Below, one piece after another: positions 1-8,201 of a stretch of 64,000 bases of DNA. The DNA comes from J054 sp965223095 (lineage in GTDB: Bacteria; Pseudomonadota; Gammaproteobacteria; Steroidobacterales; GCA-2729495): the NCBI GenBank assembly GCA_965223095.1, contig OZ244979.1, forward strand, positions 930,001-994,000. Direction: 5' to 3'. Under the pieces are notes generated by a model. That model did not search any database, was not told the DNA's origin, and saw only the letters and a program-made list of their open reading frames with translations. The stretch's first letter is position 1. Each line of letters opens with the position of its first letter. The position numbers were made by a program, and so were the translations under genes.

Positions 1-2
1 AC

Positions 3-917
3 AGCGCTGACGATACCGAGCACCCGGTTACTGAAAGTCAGCCCTTGGATAGTGAAGGCCAGCAGCTCGCTGAGTTGGTGGTGACCCGCGGATCGCCTTT
101 ACATCACAGCACCCTCAGCTCGGCGCAATTTGCCGCTAGATTTCGGCTGGTACCCATGGCTTTACATCGACCACGCGCGGCGCGCGATTTAGGCGGTGAT
201 TTGAATTCGGTTCGCTTGCGCGCCGGCGACGTGTTGCTAGTTCAGGGTGCGGAAGAGGCGATAAACGAGTTGCGAGAAAGTGGTTCGATGCTGGTTCTAG
301 ATGCGACCACCGATTTGCCACACACTGCGCGGGCGCCGGTGGCCCTGGGCATTATGGGTGCCGTGGTTGCCATGGCTGCCGTCGGCATCATGCCCATTTC
401 GGTGGCAGCGCTATGCGGAATCGCCGCCATGTTGCTGACCGGCTGCATGCAATGGAAAGATGCGGCCGAGTCTCTGAATATTCCGGTCATCATGATCATT
501 GTGGCTAGCTTATGCTTGGGCTTTGCCATGATGGAAACTGGCGGTGCCGACTTTATTGCGGAATTGTTTGTTGCCGGTACTAGTTTTTTACCGACGCCGG
601 CCATTCTAAGTGGCCTGATATTGCTGATGACTGTGCTGACCAACGTAGTCTCGAATAATGCGGCGGCGGTTATTGGCACGCCAGTGGCCATCAGTATTGC
701 GCAGCAGCTGGAGGCTCCCGTGGAGCCCTTCATCCTGGCCGTGGTTTTCGGCGCGAACATGAGTTTTGCCACGCCGATTGGTTATCAAACGAACCTGCTC
801 ATCATGAGTGCCGGCGGTTATAAATTTGGTGATTTTATGCGCGTGGGAATTCCGCTCACAGCTATTATGTGGCTGGTGTTTTCATTGATTCTGCCGCTGC
901 TCTACGACCTGGGCTAA
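3..917 (+). CDS. SLC13-family permease, C-terminal part (start lies before the window)
   Basis: The reading frame is open from the first bases of the window, so the true start is upstream. The first ~95 residues visible match a TrkA-C (RCK-C) regulatory domain, ending in a typical GDVLLVQG strand. They are followed by about five or six hydrophobic membrane segments. The TNVVSNNAAAV and ATPIGYQTNLL motifs are those of SLC13/DASS-type inner-membrane carriers with internal TrkA-C domains. Such proteins move dicarboxylates, sulfate or other anions with sodium or protons; the substrate cannot be read here. A TTG at 45 could be mistaken for a start but lies inside the domain. The gene ends 70 bp before the trp leader and is probably a separate unit. 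Confidence 0.88.
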   Translation, partial: SADDTEHPVTESQPLDSEGQQLAELVVTRGSPLHHSTLSSAQFAARFRLVPMALHRPRAARDLGGDLNSVRLRAGDVLLVQGAEEAINELRESGSMLVLDATTDLPHTARAPVALGIMGAVVAMAAVGIMPISVAALCGIAAMLLTGCMQWKDAAESLNIPVIMIIVASLCLGFAMMETGGADFIAELFVAGTSFLPTPAILSGLILLMTVLTNVVSNNAAAVIGTPVAISIAQQLEAPVEPFILAVVFGANMSFATPIGYQTNLLIMSAGGYKFGDFMRVGIPLTAIMWLVFSLILPLLYDLG

Positions 918-948
918 TGGTTGTTTTGCCAGATTCGGAGATTCACCC

Positions 949-986
949 TTGACGGCGCCGGCCTTGGACGGCGATACTCCGGCGCC
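949..986 (+). promoter_or_regulatory. Inverted repeat and possible promoter just ahead of the trp leader
   Basis: A perfect 8-bp inverted repeat, GGCGCCGG at 954-961 and CCGGCGCC at 979-986, ends at the base before the leader ATG. It spans a weak promoter match, TTGACG (949-954) with GATACT (973-978) at 18 bp spacing. If that promoter were used, the transcript would start almost at the leader ATG, so the real promoter may be elsewhere. The repeat could be an operator or an RNA hairpin that masks the leader start. It does not resemble the enteric TrpR operator. Confidence 0.3.
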
Positions 987-1052
987 ATGAAGCGCATGAT
1001 CGCAATCCGTAATGGCTGGTGGGGCCTCTCCAAAGGGAGGGTTGCCGACTAA
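987..1052 (+). CDS. trpL: trp operon leader peptide with tandem Trp codons
   Basis: A 21-residue open frame encodes MKRMIAIRNGWWGLSKGRVAD. Two adjacent TGG codons lie at 1017-1022. It sits 96 bp before trpE and 24 bp before an intrinsic terminator, the classical arrangement of ribosome-mediated attenuation. When charged Trp-tRNA is scarce the ribosome stalls on the Trp pair and the terminator is avoided. A hairpin (CCTCTC with GGGAGG, about 1025-1040) directly after the Trp codons could be the pause stem. No good Shine-Dalgarno precedes the ATG at 987, so the ATG at 996 may be used instead; both keep the Trp codons. Confidence 0.85.
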   Translation: MKRMIAIRNGWWGLSKGRVAD

Positions 1053-1076
1053 CGCCTTACGTTCGATCGGATTGGA

Positions 1077-1109
1077 GCCCATCCCCGGAAACCGGTGATG
1101 GGCTTTTTT
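1077..1109 (+). terminator. trp attenuator (intrinsic terminator)
   Basis: GCCCATC at 1077-1083 pairs with GATGGGC at 1097-1103, and an inner CCGG pairs with CCGG across a small loop. Six T residues follow at 1104-1109. This is a strong Rho-independent terminator lying between the Trp-rich leader peptide and trpE, so it is read as the attenuator. A frame reaching back to 1095 from trpE starts inside this hairpin, which argues for the downstream trpE start. Confidence 0.88.
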
Positions 1110-1148
1110 ATTGTCCGCGCCAAGCTAAAGGAAAGTCTGGAAAACAAG

Positions 1149-2540
1149 ATGCAAGCACCCTTCGATATTAGTGCCGATCTGGATACCCCGGTATCCACGT
1201 ATCTCAAACTAGGCCCGCTGAAGCCGCGGTACTTGTTGGAAAGCGTGGAACGGGGCGCGCACCTCGCGCGCTATTCTTTTCTGGGTTTTGGCGAAGCGAC
1301 GACCATTCGACTAGACCAGGACGGACTGCTGATAGACCAGCATCGTTCACCACGTCCGACCAGTCGAGCAGAATTGTTGTCGCATCTCCGCAAAGCACTG
1401 GCCGACACGCCGCGTTTGTTTCCCGAAGTCGCGGAGCTTCCCTTCGCGGGTGGGCTCGTCGGCATAGCAGCTTATGACTTGGTTCGCCAGTTCGAGCGCC
1501 TGCCGAACATGCCTGTCGGTTCCGCGGAGCCGCCCTCGCCGGAAGCCGCGTACTTAGCCACCGACTCCCTACTCGTTTTTGATCATCTGACGCGACGCAT
1601 TGCCTTGTTGCATTCTGGTAGCGACGCGGACCGCACCAAGCGGCGCCGCGACGTCATTCAGTTATTGCGTGGAGCAGTACCTCGCGGGGAAAATAAAGTC
1701 GAAGTCGGTGCCGCCACTGCCTCGTTAAGCGGTGATGAATTTAGGCGCAAGGTGGAACGCTGCAAGCAGTACATCACCGCTGGCGACATCTATCAAATCG
1801 TGCTTTCGGTACGTTTCTCCGGCAGTCACAATTTATCGCCGTTTGAAACTTACCGTGCTTTACGACTACTCAATCCGTCACCCTATATGTTTTTCTTCGA
1901 TCTGGGCGATTTGCAAGTTGCTGGTTCCTCACCCGAGGCTTTAGTGAAATTGCACGCTGGGCAGGCATCCCTGCGGCCCATCGCCGGAACTCGCCCGCGG
2001 GGTGGCACACAAGCAGAGGACCTGGCCCACGAAGAATCCTTGTTGGCCGACGAAAAAGAAAACGCGGAACATGTCATGCTCGTGGATTTGGCACGCAACG
2101 ATTTGGGCCGGGTGGCCGCGGCCGGCAGTGTGCGGGTGGATCCCTATCGCTCCATAGAGCGCTACAGTCACGTCATGCATATTGTCAGTGGCGTCAAAGG
2201 GCGGCTGGCTAGCGGCCGCGATGCTTTTGATTTGTTTGCGGCCGCGTTTCCCGCCGGAACCTTGGTGGGGGCGCCTAAGGTAAGGGCTATGCAGCTCATC
2301 GATGAAATGGAGCCCACACGCCGTGGGGTCTACGGCGGTACCGTGGGTTACTTCGGCCACAATGGTGATATGGATCAGGCTATTGCCATTCGCACCCTAC
2401 TATTCAATCAAGATCGCTACAGTTATCAGGCCGGCGCCGGTATCGTGGCCGATAGCGTGCCCGAAACCGAGTACCAAGAGGTACTGGCGAAGAGCGCGAT
2501 TTTACGTCGCGCACTGGCCATGGCGGAGGAAGGCTTGTGA
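1149..2540 (+). CDS. trpE: Anthranilate synthase component I
   Basis: This 463-residue protein converts chorismate and ammonia (supplied by TrpG) to anthranilate, the first committed step of tryptophan synthesis. The N-terminal region carries the feedback-site type sequence around LLES. The C-terminal chorismate-binding domain shows the family signatures PIAGTRPRG, DEKENAEHVMLVDLARND, and GAPKVRAM with the EYQE end region. The ATG at 1149 is chosen because the longer frame from 1095 begins inside the attenuator hairpin and its extra residues do not look like TrpE. The last codons overlap the trpG start by 4 bp, so the two subunits are translationally coupled. Expression is expected to be controlled by the upstream leader and attenuator. 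Confidence 0.96.
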   Translation: MQAPFDISADLDTPVSTYLKLGPLKPRYLLESVERGAHLARYSFLGFGEATTIRLDQDGLLIDQHRSPRPTSRAELLSHLRKALADTPRLFPEVAELPFAGGLVGIAAYDLVRQFERLPNMPVGSAEPPSPEAAYLATDSLLVFDHLTRRIALLHSGSDADRTKRRRDVIQLLRGAVPRGENKVEVGAATASLSGDEFRRKVERCKQYITAGDIYQIVLSVRFSGSHNLSPFETYRALRLLNPSPYMFFFDLGDLQVAGSSPEALVKLHAGQASLRPIAGTRPRGGTQAEDLAHEESLLADEKENAEHVMLVDLARNDLGRVAAAGSVRVDPYRSIERYSHVMHIVSGVKGRLASGRDAFDLFAAAFPAGTLVGAPKVRAMQLIDEMEPTRRGVYGGTVGYFGHNGDMDQAIAIRTLLFNQDRYSYQAGAGIVADSVPETEYQEVLAKSAILRRALAMAEEGL

Positions 2541-3118
2541 CACCGAAGCTACTGCTGATTGATAATTACGATTCCTTTACCTACAACTTGGTACAGGCAT
2601 TCTTGATATTGGGCGCACATGTCGAAGTTTTTCGCAATGACGAGATCACGGTCGATGCCGCACTCGCTATGGACCTGAGTCATCTATGCATTTCTCCGGG
2701 ACCGGGCCGTCCGGACGATGCCGGCATTTCTCTGGCGATGATTGGCGCATTCGCCGAGCTTGTGCCTGTCTTGGGTGTTTGCTTGGGCCACCAAAGCATT
2801 GTTCAGTTTTGTGGTGGCAACATCGTGTCGGCGTCGAAACTCATGCATGGTAAAACATCCATGGTCGAGCATGACGGGCGCGGGATGTTTGCGGGCTTGA
2901 ACAATCCCATGGAAGCGGGCCGCTATCATTCGCTGGCCGCTGAACGTGATGAAATACCTGATGTTCTGGAAATAACGGCTCGCACCGCCGACGGTGAAGT
3001 CATGGGTGTTCGCCATCGTGAACTACCGATGGAAGGCGTTCAATTTCATCCCGAAAGCGTGTTAACACCTGACGGCGATCAACTCTTGCATAATTTTCTA
3101 CAGCTTCGCACTGCTTAA
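2537..3118 (+). CDS. trpG: Anthranilate synthase component II (glutamine amidotransferase)
   Basis: A 193-residue class I glutamine amidotransferase that releases ammonia from glutamine for TrpE. The N-terminal LLIDNYDSFTYNL motif, the nucleophile Cys82 in GVCLGHQ, and the His171-Pro-Glu173 pair in FHPESV complete the catalytic triad. It starts with GTG at 2537 inside the end of trpE. It is a free-standing subunit, not fused to trpD as in enteric bacteria. The same subunit can serve para-aminobenzoate synthase in some species, but the operon position favours tryptophan synthesis. Confidence 0.96.
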   Translation: MTPKLLLIDNYDSFTYNLVQAFLILGAHVEVFRNDEITVDAALAMDLSHLCISPGPGRPDDAGISLAMIGAFAELVPVLGVCLGHQSIVQFCGGNIVSASKLMHGKTSMVEHDGRGMFAGLNNPMEAGRYHSLAAERDEIPDVLEITARTADGEVMGVRHRELPMEGVQFHPESVLTPDGDQLLHNFLQLRTA

Positions 3119-3130
3119 GGAGCGTTACAG

Positions 3131-4156
3131 ATGCCAACTGAAGCAAAAGTTGTTCTCGAGCAGTTGTTGAACGAGCAAGACTTATCCGAGGCTGACGCCG
3201 CCACCTTAATGCGATCCCTCACCGATCCCGAGCTGTCGCCCATTACGGCGGGCGCCTTGTTGGTCGCTTTGCGCGCCAAGGGCGAAACTGCGGATGAAGT
3301 TCGTGGCTTTGCCCGCGCCATGCGGGAACTAGCCAAGCCCGTGAGCCTATCGCCGGGTTCGGGGGCTGCTGACTGCGTTGGTACCGGCGGCGATGGCTCG
3401 GGCAGTTTCAACCTATCCACCGGCACGGCCTTGTTGGCGGCCGCCTGCGGTATTCCGATGATTAAGCATGGCAATCGTTCTGTATCTTCTAAATCCGGTA
3501 GCGCTGACGTCTTGGAAGCCCTGGGTGTCGCACTGTCACCAGATGCGAGTACCGCTCTCGCCAGTTTGAAAACTTGCGGATTTGCGTTTTTATTCGCGCC
3601 CTTTTTTCATCCGGCCATGAAAGCCATCGCGCCGGTGCGGGCGGCGCTCGGTGTGCGCACCTTGTTTAATATCCTAGGTCCGCTGTCCAATCCCGCTGCA
3701 CCCCCGTTTCATCTCATCGGTGCTTTTGACTTGTCCCGGGCGCGCCTGATGGCCGATAGCCTGTCCGGCTTGGATATTCAGCGCGCTTTTGTCGTGCATG
3801 GCGAGCCGGGCTGGGATGAAGCCACGCCGGTGGGGCCGTTTACGTTGTTTGATGTTCGCGCTGGCCAGGTTACCGAGAGTCAGCGTGATCCTGCCGACTA
3901 TGGTTTACCTCGTTGCAGTCCGGCGGAGCTTGCCGGCGGTGATGCGCAAGATAATGCCCGGGCGCTGGAAGCCGTCCTGCGGGGCGAAGATAACGGCCCG
4001 CATTGCGATGCCTTACTTTTGGGTACCGGCTTGCTGTTGGAGGTCACGGGTCGTGCCGCCGATCTCAATGCGGGCATCGTTCAGGCGCGGGCAGCGCTGC
4101 AGGCGGGCACTGCCGCCGTCTTGCTTGAGCGATTGCAGCAGTTCGCGACGAGTTGA
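3131..4156 (+). CDS. trpD: Anthranilate phosphoribosyltransferase
   Basis: This 341-residue enzyme transfers phosphoribose from PRPP to anthranilate. The phosphate-binding GTGGDGSGSFNLST loop and the KHGNRSVSSKSGSADVLE segment are diagnostic, and the length is normal for the family. A good ribosome site (AAGGAG, about 3118-3123) lies at a suitable distance from the ATG. It begins 12 bp after trpG and is followed by trpC 3 bp later, so it is inside the same transcript. Confidence 0.96.
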   Translation: MPTEAKVVLEQLLNEQDLSEADAATLMRSLTDPELSPITAGALLVALRAKGETADEVRGFARAMRELAKPVSLSPGSGAADCVGTGGDGSGSFNLSTGTALLAAACGIPMIKHGNRSVSSKSGSADVLEALGVALSPDASTALASLKTCGFAFLFAPFFHPAMKAIAPVRAALGVRTLFNILGPLSNPAAPPFHLIGAFDLSRARLMADSLSGLDIQRAFVVHGEPGWDEATPVGPFTLFDVRAGQVTESQRDPADYGLPRCSPAELAGGDAQDNARALEAVLRGEDNGPHCDALLLGTGLLLEVTGRAADLNAGIVQARAALQAGTAAVLLERLQQFATS

Positions 4157-4159
4157 ATC

Positions 4160-5017
4160 ATGGGCTCTGCACGACAAGCCCAGCCGGGTGATTTCTTGCG
4201 CCGTATGGCTAGCGGTTCGCGGCGACGTTTCGAGAGTGCCAAGGCGCAGAATTCCGCAGCAAGACTGAACCGCGAAATAGTTGGGTTACCGGCCACGCCT
4301 AAACTGAGCTTGTCTAGCGAGGGCTTTGACCTAATTGCCGAAGTAAAGCTTCGTTCGCCGTCAGCCGGTCAACTGGCCGACGCGAATCTCGATCCGGTGG
4401 CACAGGCCAGGCGATATGCTGACGGGGGCGCGGCCGCTTTATCTGTTTTGACGGAGCCAGAGCACTTTTCCGGTGAACTGGGCCATTTGCGTTCGGTTGC
4501 CGACGCAATATTTACCGTGCCCGCCATGCGCAAGGATTTTCTGATTCACCCTTATCAAGTCATGGAAGCGCGGGCTGCTGGCGCCGGCGGTGTGTTGCTG
4601 ATTGCGGCTATTCTGGATACTGCTACGTTGCGCGATATGTTGAGCAAGGCTTTGGAGTTAGGCCTATTCGTTTTGGTCGAGGTTTTTGACGCGGCGGATC
4701 TAGAGCACTGTGTGCCGCTACTCGAGGACCACGCCGTTACCGATGCAGACCAGTCGAGCCGCTTACTTTTGGGGGTTAACTGCCGTGACCTACGAAGCCT
4801 CGATGTGGACTTTGAACGTTTCGCGAAACTAGCGTCGTATTTGCCAGATGGAATTCCAAAGGTGGCGGAAAGTGGTGTAGAAACGCCAGCGCAAGCGGCC
4901 CATGTTGCCGCCCTGGGCTATGATTTGGCCTTGGTCGGCACGGCACTTATGCGGGCGGACGACTCTGCCCGCGCGGCAAAGCAGTTGTTGGAAGCGGGAC
5001 GAGGGGCACGCGCATGA
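4160..5017 (+). CDS. trpC: Indole-3-glycerol phosphate synthase
   Basis: This 285-residue TIM-barrel enzyme closes the indole ring from CdRP. Signatures are the EVKLRSPSAG strand-loop with the catalytic lysine, RKDFLIHPYQV, and the LLLGVNCRDLRSLDVD and PKVAESGVE phosphate-binding segments. It is a stand-alone TrpC, whereas in E. coli it is fused to TrpF. The stop overlaps the trpF start by 4 bp. The N-terminal ~30 residues, rich in Arg and Ser, are the usual helical extension. Confidence 0.95.
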   Translation: MGSARQAQPGDFLRRMASGSRRRFESAKAQNSAARLNREIVGLPATPKLSLSSEGFDLIAEVKLRSPSAGQLADANLDPVAQARRYADGGAAALSVLTEPEHFSGELGHLRSVADAIFTVPAMRKDFLIHPYQVMEARAAGAGGVLLIAAILDTATLRDMLSKALELGLFVLVEVFDAADLEHCVPLLEDHAVTDADQSSRLLLGVNCRDLRSLDVDFERFAKLASYLPDGIPKVAESGVETPAQAAHVAALGYDLALVGTALMRADDSARAAKQLLEAGRGARA

Positions 5018-5607
5018 GTCTGTTTGTAAAAATTTGCGGTCTTAGCACGCCTGACGCCGTGGCGGCGGCAGTAGAGGCTGGTGCTGATGCCGTGGGCTAT
5101 GTTTTTGCCCACTCGCCCCGCGAAATTGCCCCGTCTGTGGCGCGCTCGCTAAGCGCGGACTTGCCCAAGAGCGTGCTGCGTGTGGCCGTCATGCGCCATC
5201 CCAGTTCCGCCCGCTGGGCTGCTGTGCTCGAAGAGTTTTCGCCTGATTGCTTGCAAACTGATGCAGCCGATTTTGAATATCTGCAGCTACCCGATACTGT
5301 GCAAAAACTGCCGGTTTACCGGGATACGCCAAGCTTGGATGTTGCGGCGCTGAGTTCGGAATCGCGCATCTTATTCGAGGCCAGCCACAGCGGAGTGGGT
5401 CAAACAGTTGATGCCCAGCGGGCGTGCGAATTGGCGGGGCAAAGCGAAATGATTTTGGCGGGCGGATTAAATCCCGACAACGTTGCCGAGATTGTCAGCA
5501 CTGTGCAGCCCTGGGGAGTGGACGTTAGCAGTGGCGTTGAGCATGAGGGCGTTAAGGATCCGGCTCGCATTGCAGCTTTTGTGGCTGCCGCGAGAGGCAG
5601 GACATGA
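5014..5607 (+). CDS. trpF: Phosphoribosylanthranilate isomerase
   Basis: A 197-residue TIM-barrel isomerase that opens the ribose ring of phosphoribosylanthranilate by an Amadori rearrangement. The N-terminal VKICGLSTPD contains the catalytic Cys, GYVFAHSPR is conserved, and ILAGGLNPDNV with VDVSSGVE forms the phosphate site and carries the catalytic Asp. The start overlaps the end of trpC and the stop overlaps trpB by 4 bp each, so the three enzymes are tightly coupled. Confidence 0.95.
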   Translation: MSLFVKICGLSTPDAVAAAVEAGADAVGYVFAHSPREIAPSVARSLSADLPKSVLRVAVMRHPSSARWAAVLEEFSPDCLQTDAADFEYLQLPDTVQKLPVYRDTPSLDVAALSSESRILFEASHSGVGQTVDAQRACELAGQSEMILAGGLNPDNVAEIVSTVQPWGVDVSSGVEHEGVKDPARIAAFVAAARGRT

Positions 5608-6872
5608 CAAAACCAGCGGTACTCGGTGAGGTCGAACGCCAGCATTTGTTGACGGAGCTGCTGGCAGGCCATTTGCCCGATGCCCAGGGCCGCTTTGGGC
5701 CCTTTGGCGGCCGCTATGCGCCCGAAACTTTGGTGCCCGCCTTAGAGCGCCTAGAAGCGGGTATTCGCGAACATTTGCAGGCGGATGATTTTACCGCGGC
5801 CTTTCATGCGGAGTTGCAACAATGGGTCGGCCGTCCCACGGCACTGACAGCTGCTCGGGGCTTGTCCAAACGATGGGGTGTTGAGGTGTGGCTGAAGCGG
5901 GAAGATTTGGCGCACACCGGCGCGCACAAAATCAACAACGCTTTGGGTCAAGCTTTGCTGGCCCGGCGCTTGGGTGCTCAACGCGTGATTGCCGAAACGG
6001 GCGCCGGACAGCACGGTGTTGCGACGGCGGCGGCCTGTGCCCGTGTCGGCATACCATGCATTGTGTACATGGGTGAAGTCGATGTGGCTCGCCAAGCGCC
6101 CAATGTTGATCGCATGCATCAACTGGGCGCGCAAGTGGTGCCGGTGACCAGTGGTGATCGTACTTTGCGCGCCGCCATCGATGAGGCCTTTCGCGATTGG
6201 GTCGCTGATCCCCAAGCTAGCTATTACCTATTGGGTTCGGCCGTGGGCCCGCATCCCTATCCCTATTTAGTCCGCGAATTGCAATCTGTCATCGGCCGTG
6301 AAGCGCGCAGCCAAATTTTGCAGCTGGCCGGCGCGTTGCCTGATGCTGCATTTGCCTGTGTCGGCGGTGGCTCTAACGCCATCGGTTTGTTTCATCCGCT
6401 GCTGGGTGATGCTGATGTTGAGTTGTACGGCGTGGAAGCCGGTGGACGGGGGGCGGGTTTGGGTGAAAACTCCGCTACCTTGGCAACGGGTACGCCCGGC
6501 GTACTGCACGGTAGTTATTCCATTCTGCTGCATGATGCCGATGGGCAGATTCAAGAAACTCATTCTGTTTCCGCCGGCTTGGACTATCCAGGTGTGGGTC
6601 CCGAGCATTCCTTGTTAAAGGCCATTGGCCGGGTTCAATATATTTCTGCCACTGACGATGAGGCGCTGGACGCTTTACGGGAATGTTGTGCCGCTGAAGG
6701 CATATTGCCGGCGATAGAATCGGCCCATGCGTTTTCCGGTGCGCGTGATTGGGCCAAGAATAATCCTGGTAAACGAGTGCTCATTGGTTTGTCGGGCCGA
6801 GGCGACAAAGACATGCCAACCTTGAGTAAGGTATTACCGAGCAGCGCCAAAATTGCCGGGTCTGCACCATGA
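5604..6872 (+). CDS. trpB: Tryptophan synthase beta chain
   Basis: This 422-residue PLP enzyme joins indole and serine to make tryptophan. The PLP lysine is Lys109 in the HKINNALGQA motif, the phosphate-binding glycine loop is GGGSNAIGLF, and ETGAGQHGVATA and GRGDKDM are present as in TrpB1. The N terminus is about 20 residues longer than in E. coli. It overlaps trpF upstream and trpA downstream by 4 bp, consistent with 1:1 production of the alpha and beta chains. Confidence 0.96.
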   Translation: MTKPAVLGEVERQHLLTELLAGHLPDAQGRFGPFGGRYAPETLVPALERLEAGIREHLQADDFTAAFHAELQQWVGRPTALTAARGLSKRWGVEVWLKREDLAHTGAHKINNALGQALLARRLGAQRVIAETGAGQHGVATAAACARVGIPCIVYMGEVDVARQAPNVDRMHQLGAQVVPVTSGDRTLRAAIDEAFRDWVADPQASYYLLGSAVGPHPYPYLVRELQSVIGREARSQILQLAGALPDAAFACVGGGSNAIGLFHPLLGDADVELYGVEAGGRGAGLGENSATLATGTPGVLHGSYSILLHDADGQIQETHSVSAGLDYPGVGPEHSLLKAIGRVQYISATDDEALDALRECCAAEGILPAIESAHAFSGARDWAKNNPGKRVLIGLSGRGDKDMPTLSKVLPSSAKIAGSAP

Positions 6873-7651
6873 GTACAGTGTTACCCCACGAAAGAATTAG
6901 CCGAGCCATAAGCCAGGCGACGCAGGAAGGTCGGGTGGCATTAGTGCCATTCGTCACCGCTGGCTATCCGAGCAAGGCAGATTTCATCCGCGGCCTGAAG
7001 CAACTGGCGACCGAGGGGGATGTCATCGAACTGGGCGTGCCTTTTTCTGATCCCATGGCCGACGGCGTCACGATCCAAAGGTCGAGTCATGCCGCTATCC
7101 AAGCGGGTGTGAGTTTGCGTTGGATACTCACGGAATTGACTGACGCCGGTGAGATCGCCGCGCCGCTGGTCTTGATGAGCTATCTGAATCCATTGCTTGT
7201 TTACGGCTATGAAGAACTGGCCACAGATGCACTGCGTGCCGGTGTTTGTGGCTTCATCGTGCCGGATCTACCCCTTGAAGAAGGTCAAGAGTTGCGCGCG
7301 GCGCTGGATGCAAAGGGTTTAGCCTTGATACAGCTTGTCACGCCTGCAACACCAGCCGAGCGTATGCAAAGGCTCTGCGATGCCAGCAAAGGCTTCGTCT
7401 ATGCCGTCACCATTACCGGCATCACCGGCGGCGCCCAGGCGATGCCACCGGAAGTTACCGCTTACCTAGACCGCGTAAAGTTAGCCGCGGGGGATGTGCC
7501 GGTATGCGCGGGTTTCGGCGTGCGTGAAGCCGCCCAGGTAGAATCTTTGGGCGCGCATGCCGATGGTGTAATCGTCGGTTCAGCCCTGGTTGAACAACTG
7601 GAAGCCGGCAAAGACGGCCTGGCGTTTCTCAGGCGCCTGCGCAGCGGCTGA
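6869..7651 (+). CDS. trpA: Tryptophan synthase alpha chain
   Basis: A 260-residue TIM barrel that splits indole-glycerol phosphate and passes indole to TrpB. The catalytic Glu lies in VIELGVPFSDPMADG, and the phosphate-binding CAGFGVREAAQV and GVIVGSALVE segments are visible. It is the seventh and last trp gene. No clear terminator follows, so the lipoprotein gene 100 bp downstream may be read through. Confidence 0.95.
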   Translation: MSTVLPHERISRAISQATQEGRVALVPFVTAGYPSKADFIRGLKQLATEGDVIELGVPFSDPMADGVTIQRSSHAAIQAGVSLRWILTELTDAGEIAAPLVLMSYLNPLLVYGYEELATDALRAGVCGFIVPDLPLEEGQELRAALDAKGLALIQLVTPATPAERMQRLCDASKGFVYAVTITGITGGAQAMPPEVTAYLDRVKLAAGDVPVCAGFGVREAAQVESLGAHADGVIVGSALVEQLEAGKDGLAFLRRLRSG

Positions 7652-7751
7652 TGAGGACTATGGCCTGAGCGACGCAGCGAGTTGTAAGTTAACGAATTTC
7701 TTCGGAGCCGCGATCGATCGATGGCTTGGCCGTGTGCATCCGCAAGGGCAG

Positions 7752-8201
7752 ATGGCCAGGCGCATTGGAACAGCCATACGAGCGTTCTGCTTGATAATGG
7801 TCTTAGCCGCCTGCGGATCAGATACGCAGTTGCGGCCGTTTACCAGTGACGGCTGTTCGCTGTTCCCCGACGCGGCTCTAATCGGAGCAGACGATTGGTG
7901 CTCCTGTTGCTTTGAGCACGACCTCGCCTACTGGCGAGGTGGGACTCGTACAGAGCGGGAAGCCGCGGATTCCCGTTTGCAAGCCTGTGTGTTAGAAAAA
8001 ACCGACAATGAGGTTCTAGCATCTGCCATGTACGAGGGTGTGAAAATTGGCGGCAGCCCCTATTTCTACACTTGGTATCGTTGGGCTTATGGCTGGAGCT
8101 ACGAGCGTAAGTATCGCGCGCTTACCGCCGCCGAAGAAGCGTCGGCGGATAAATTGATCAAAGAATATTTGTCCTCAAATCAACCAGCCGTTTGTAATTA
8201 G
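7752..8201 (+). CDS. Phospholipase A2-like lipoprotein
   Basis: The ATG at 7752 starts a 149-residue protein with a lipoprotein signal ending in LAAC at about residues 19-22. A longer frame from 7590 lies inside trpA and lacks a signal, so it is not chosen. The mature part has a cysteine-rich core, DGCSLFPD followed by WCSCCFEHDLAYWRGG. This resembles the calcium-loop and CCxxHD active site of the phospholipase A2 fold. More cysteines near the C terminus could form disulfides. By inference it is a membrane-anchored periplasmic or outer-membrane lipid hydrolase; substrate and activity are unproven. It follows trpA in the same direction but has no evident link with tryptophan. Confidence 0.7.
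   Translation: MARRIGTAIRAFCLIMVLAACGSDTQLRPFTSDGCSLFPDAALIGADDWCSCCFEHDLAYWRGGTRTEREAADSRLQACVLEKTDNEVLASAMYEGVKIGGSPYFYTWYRWAYGWSYERKYRALTAAEEASADKLIKEYLSSNQPAVCN

Noticed and set aside
1095..1148. Longer trpE from 1095
   Set aside because: The start would lie inside the attenuator hairpin and the extra residues do not match TrpE.
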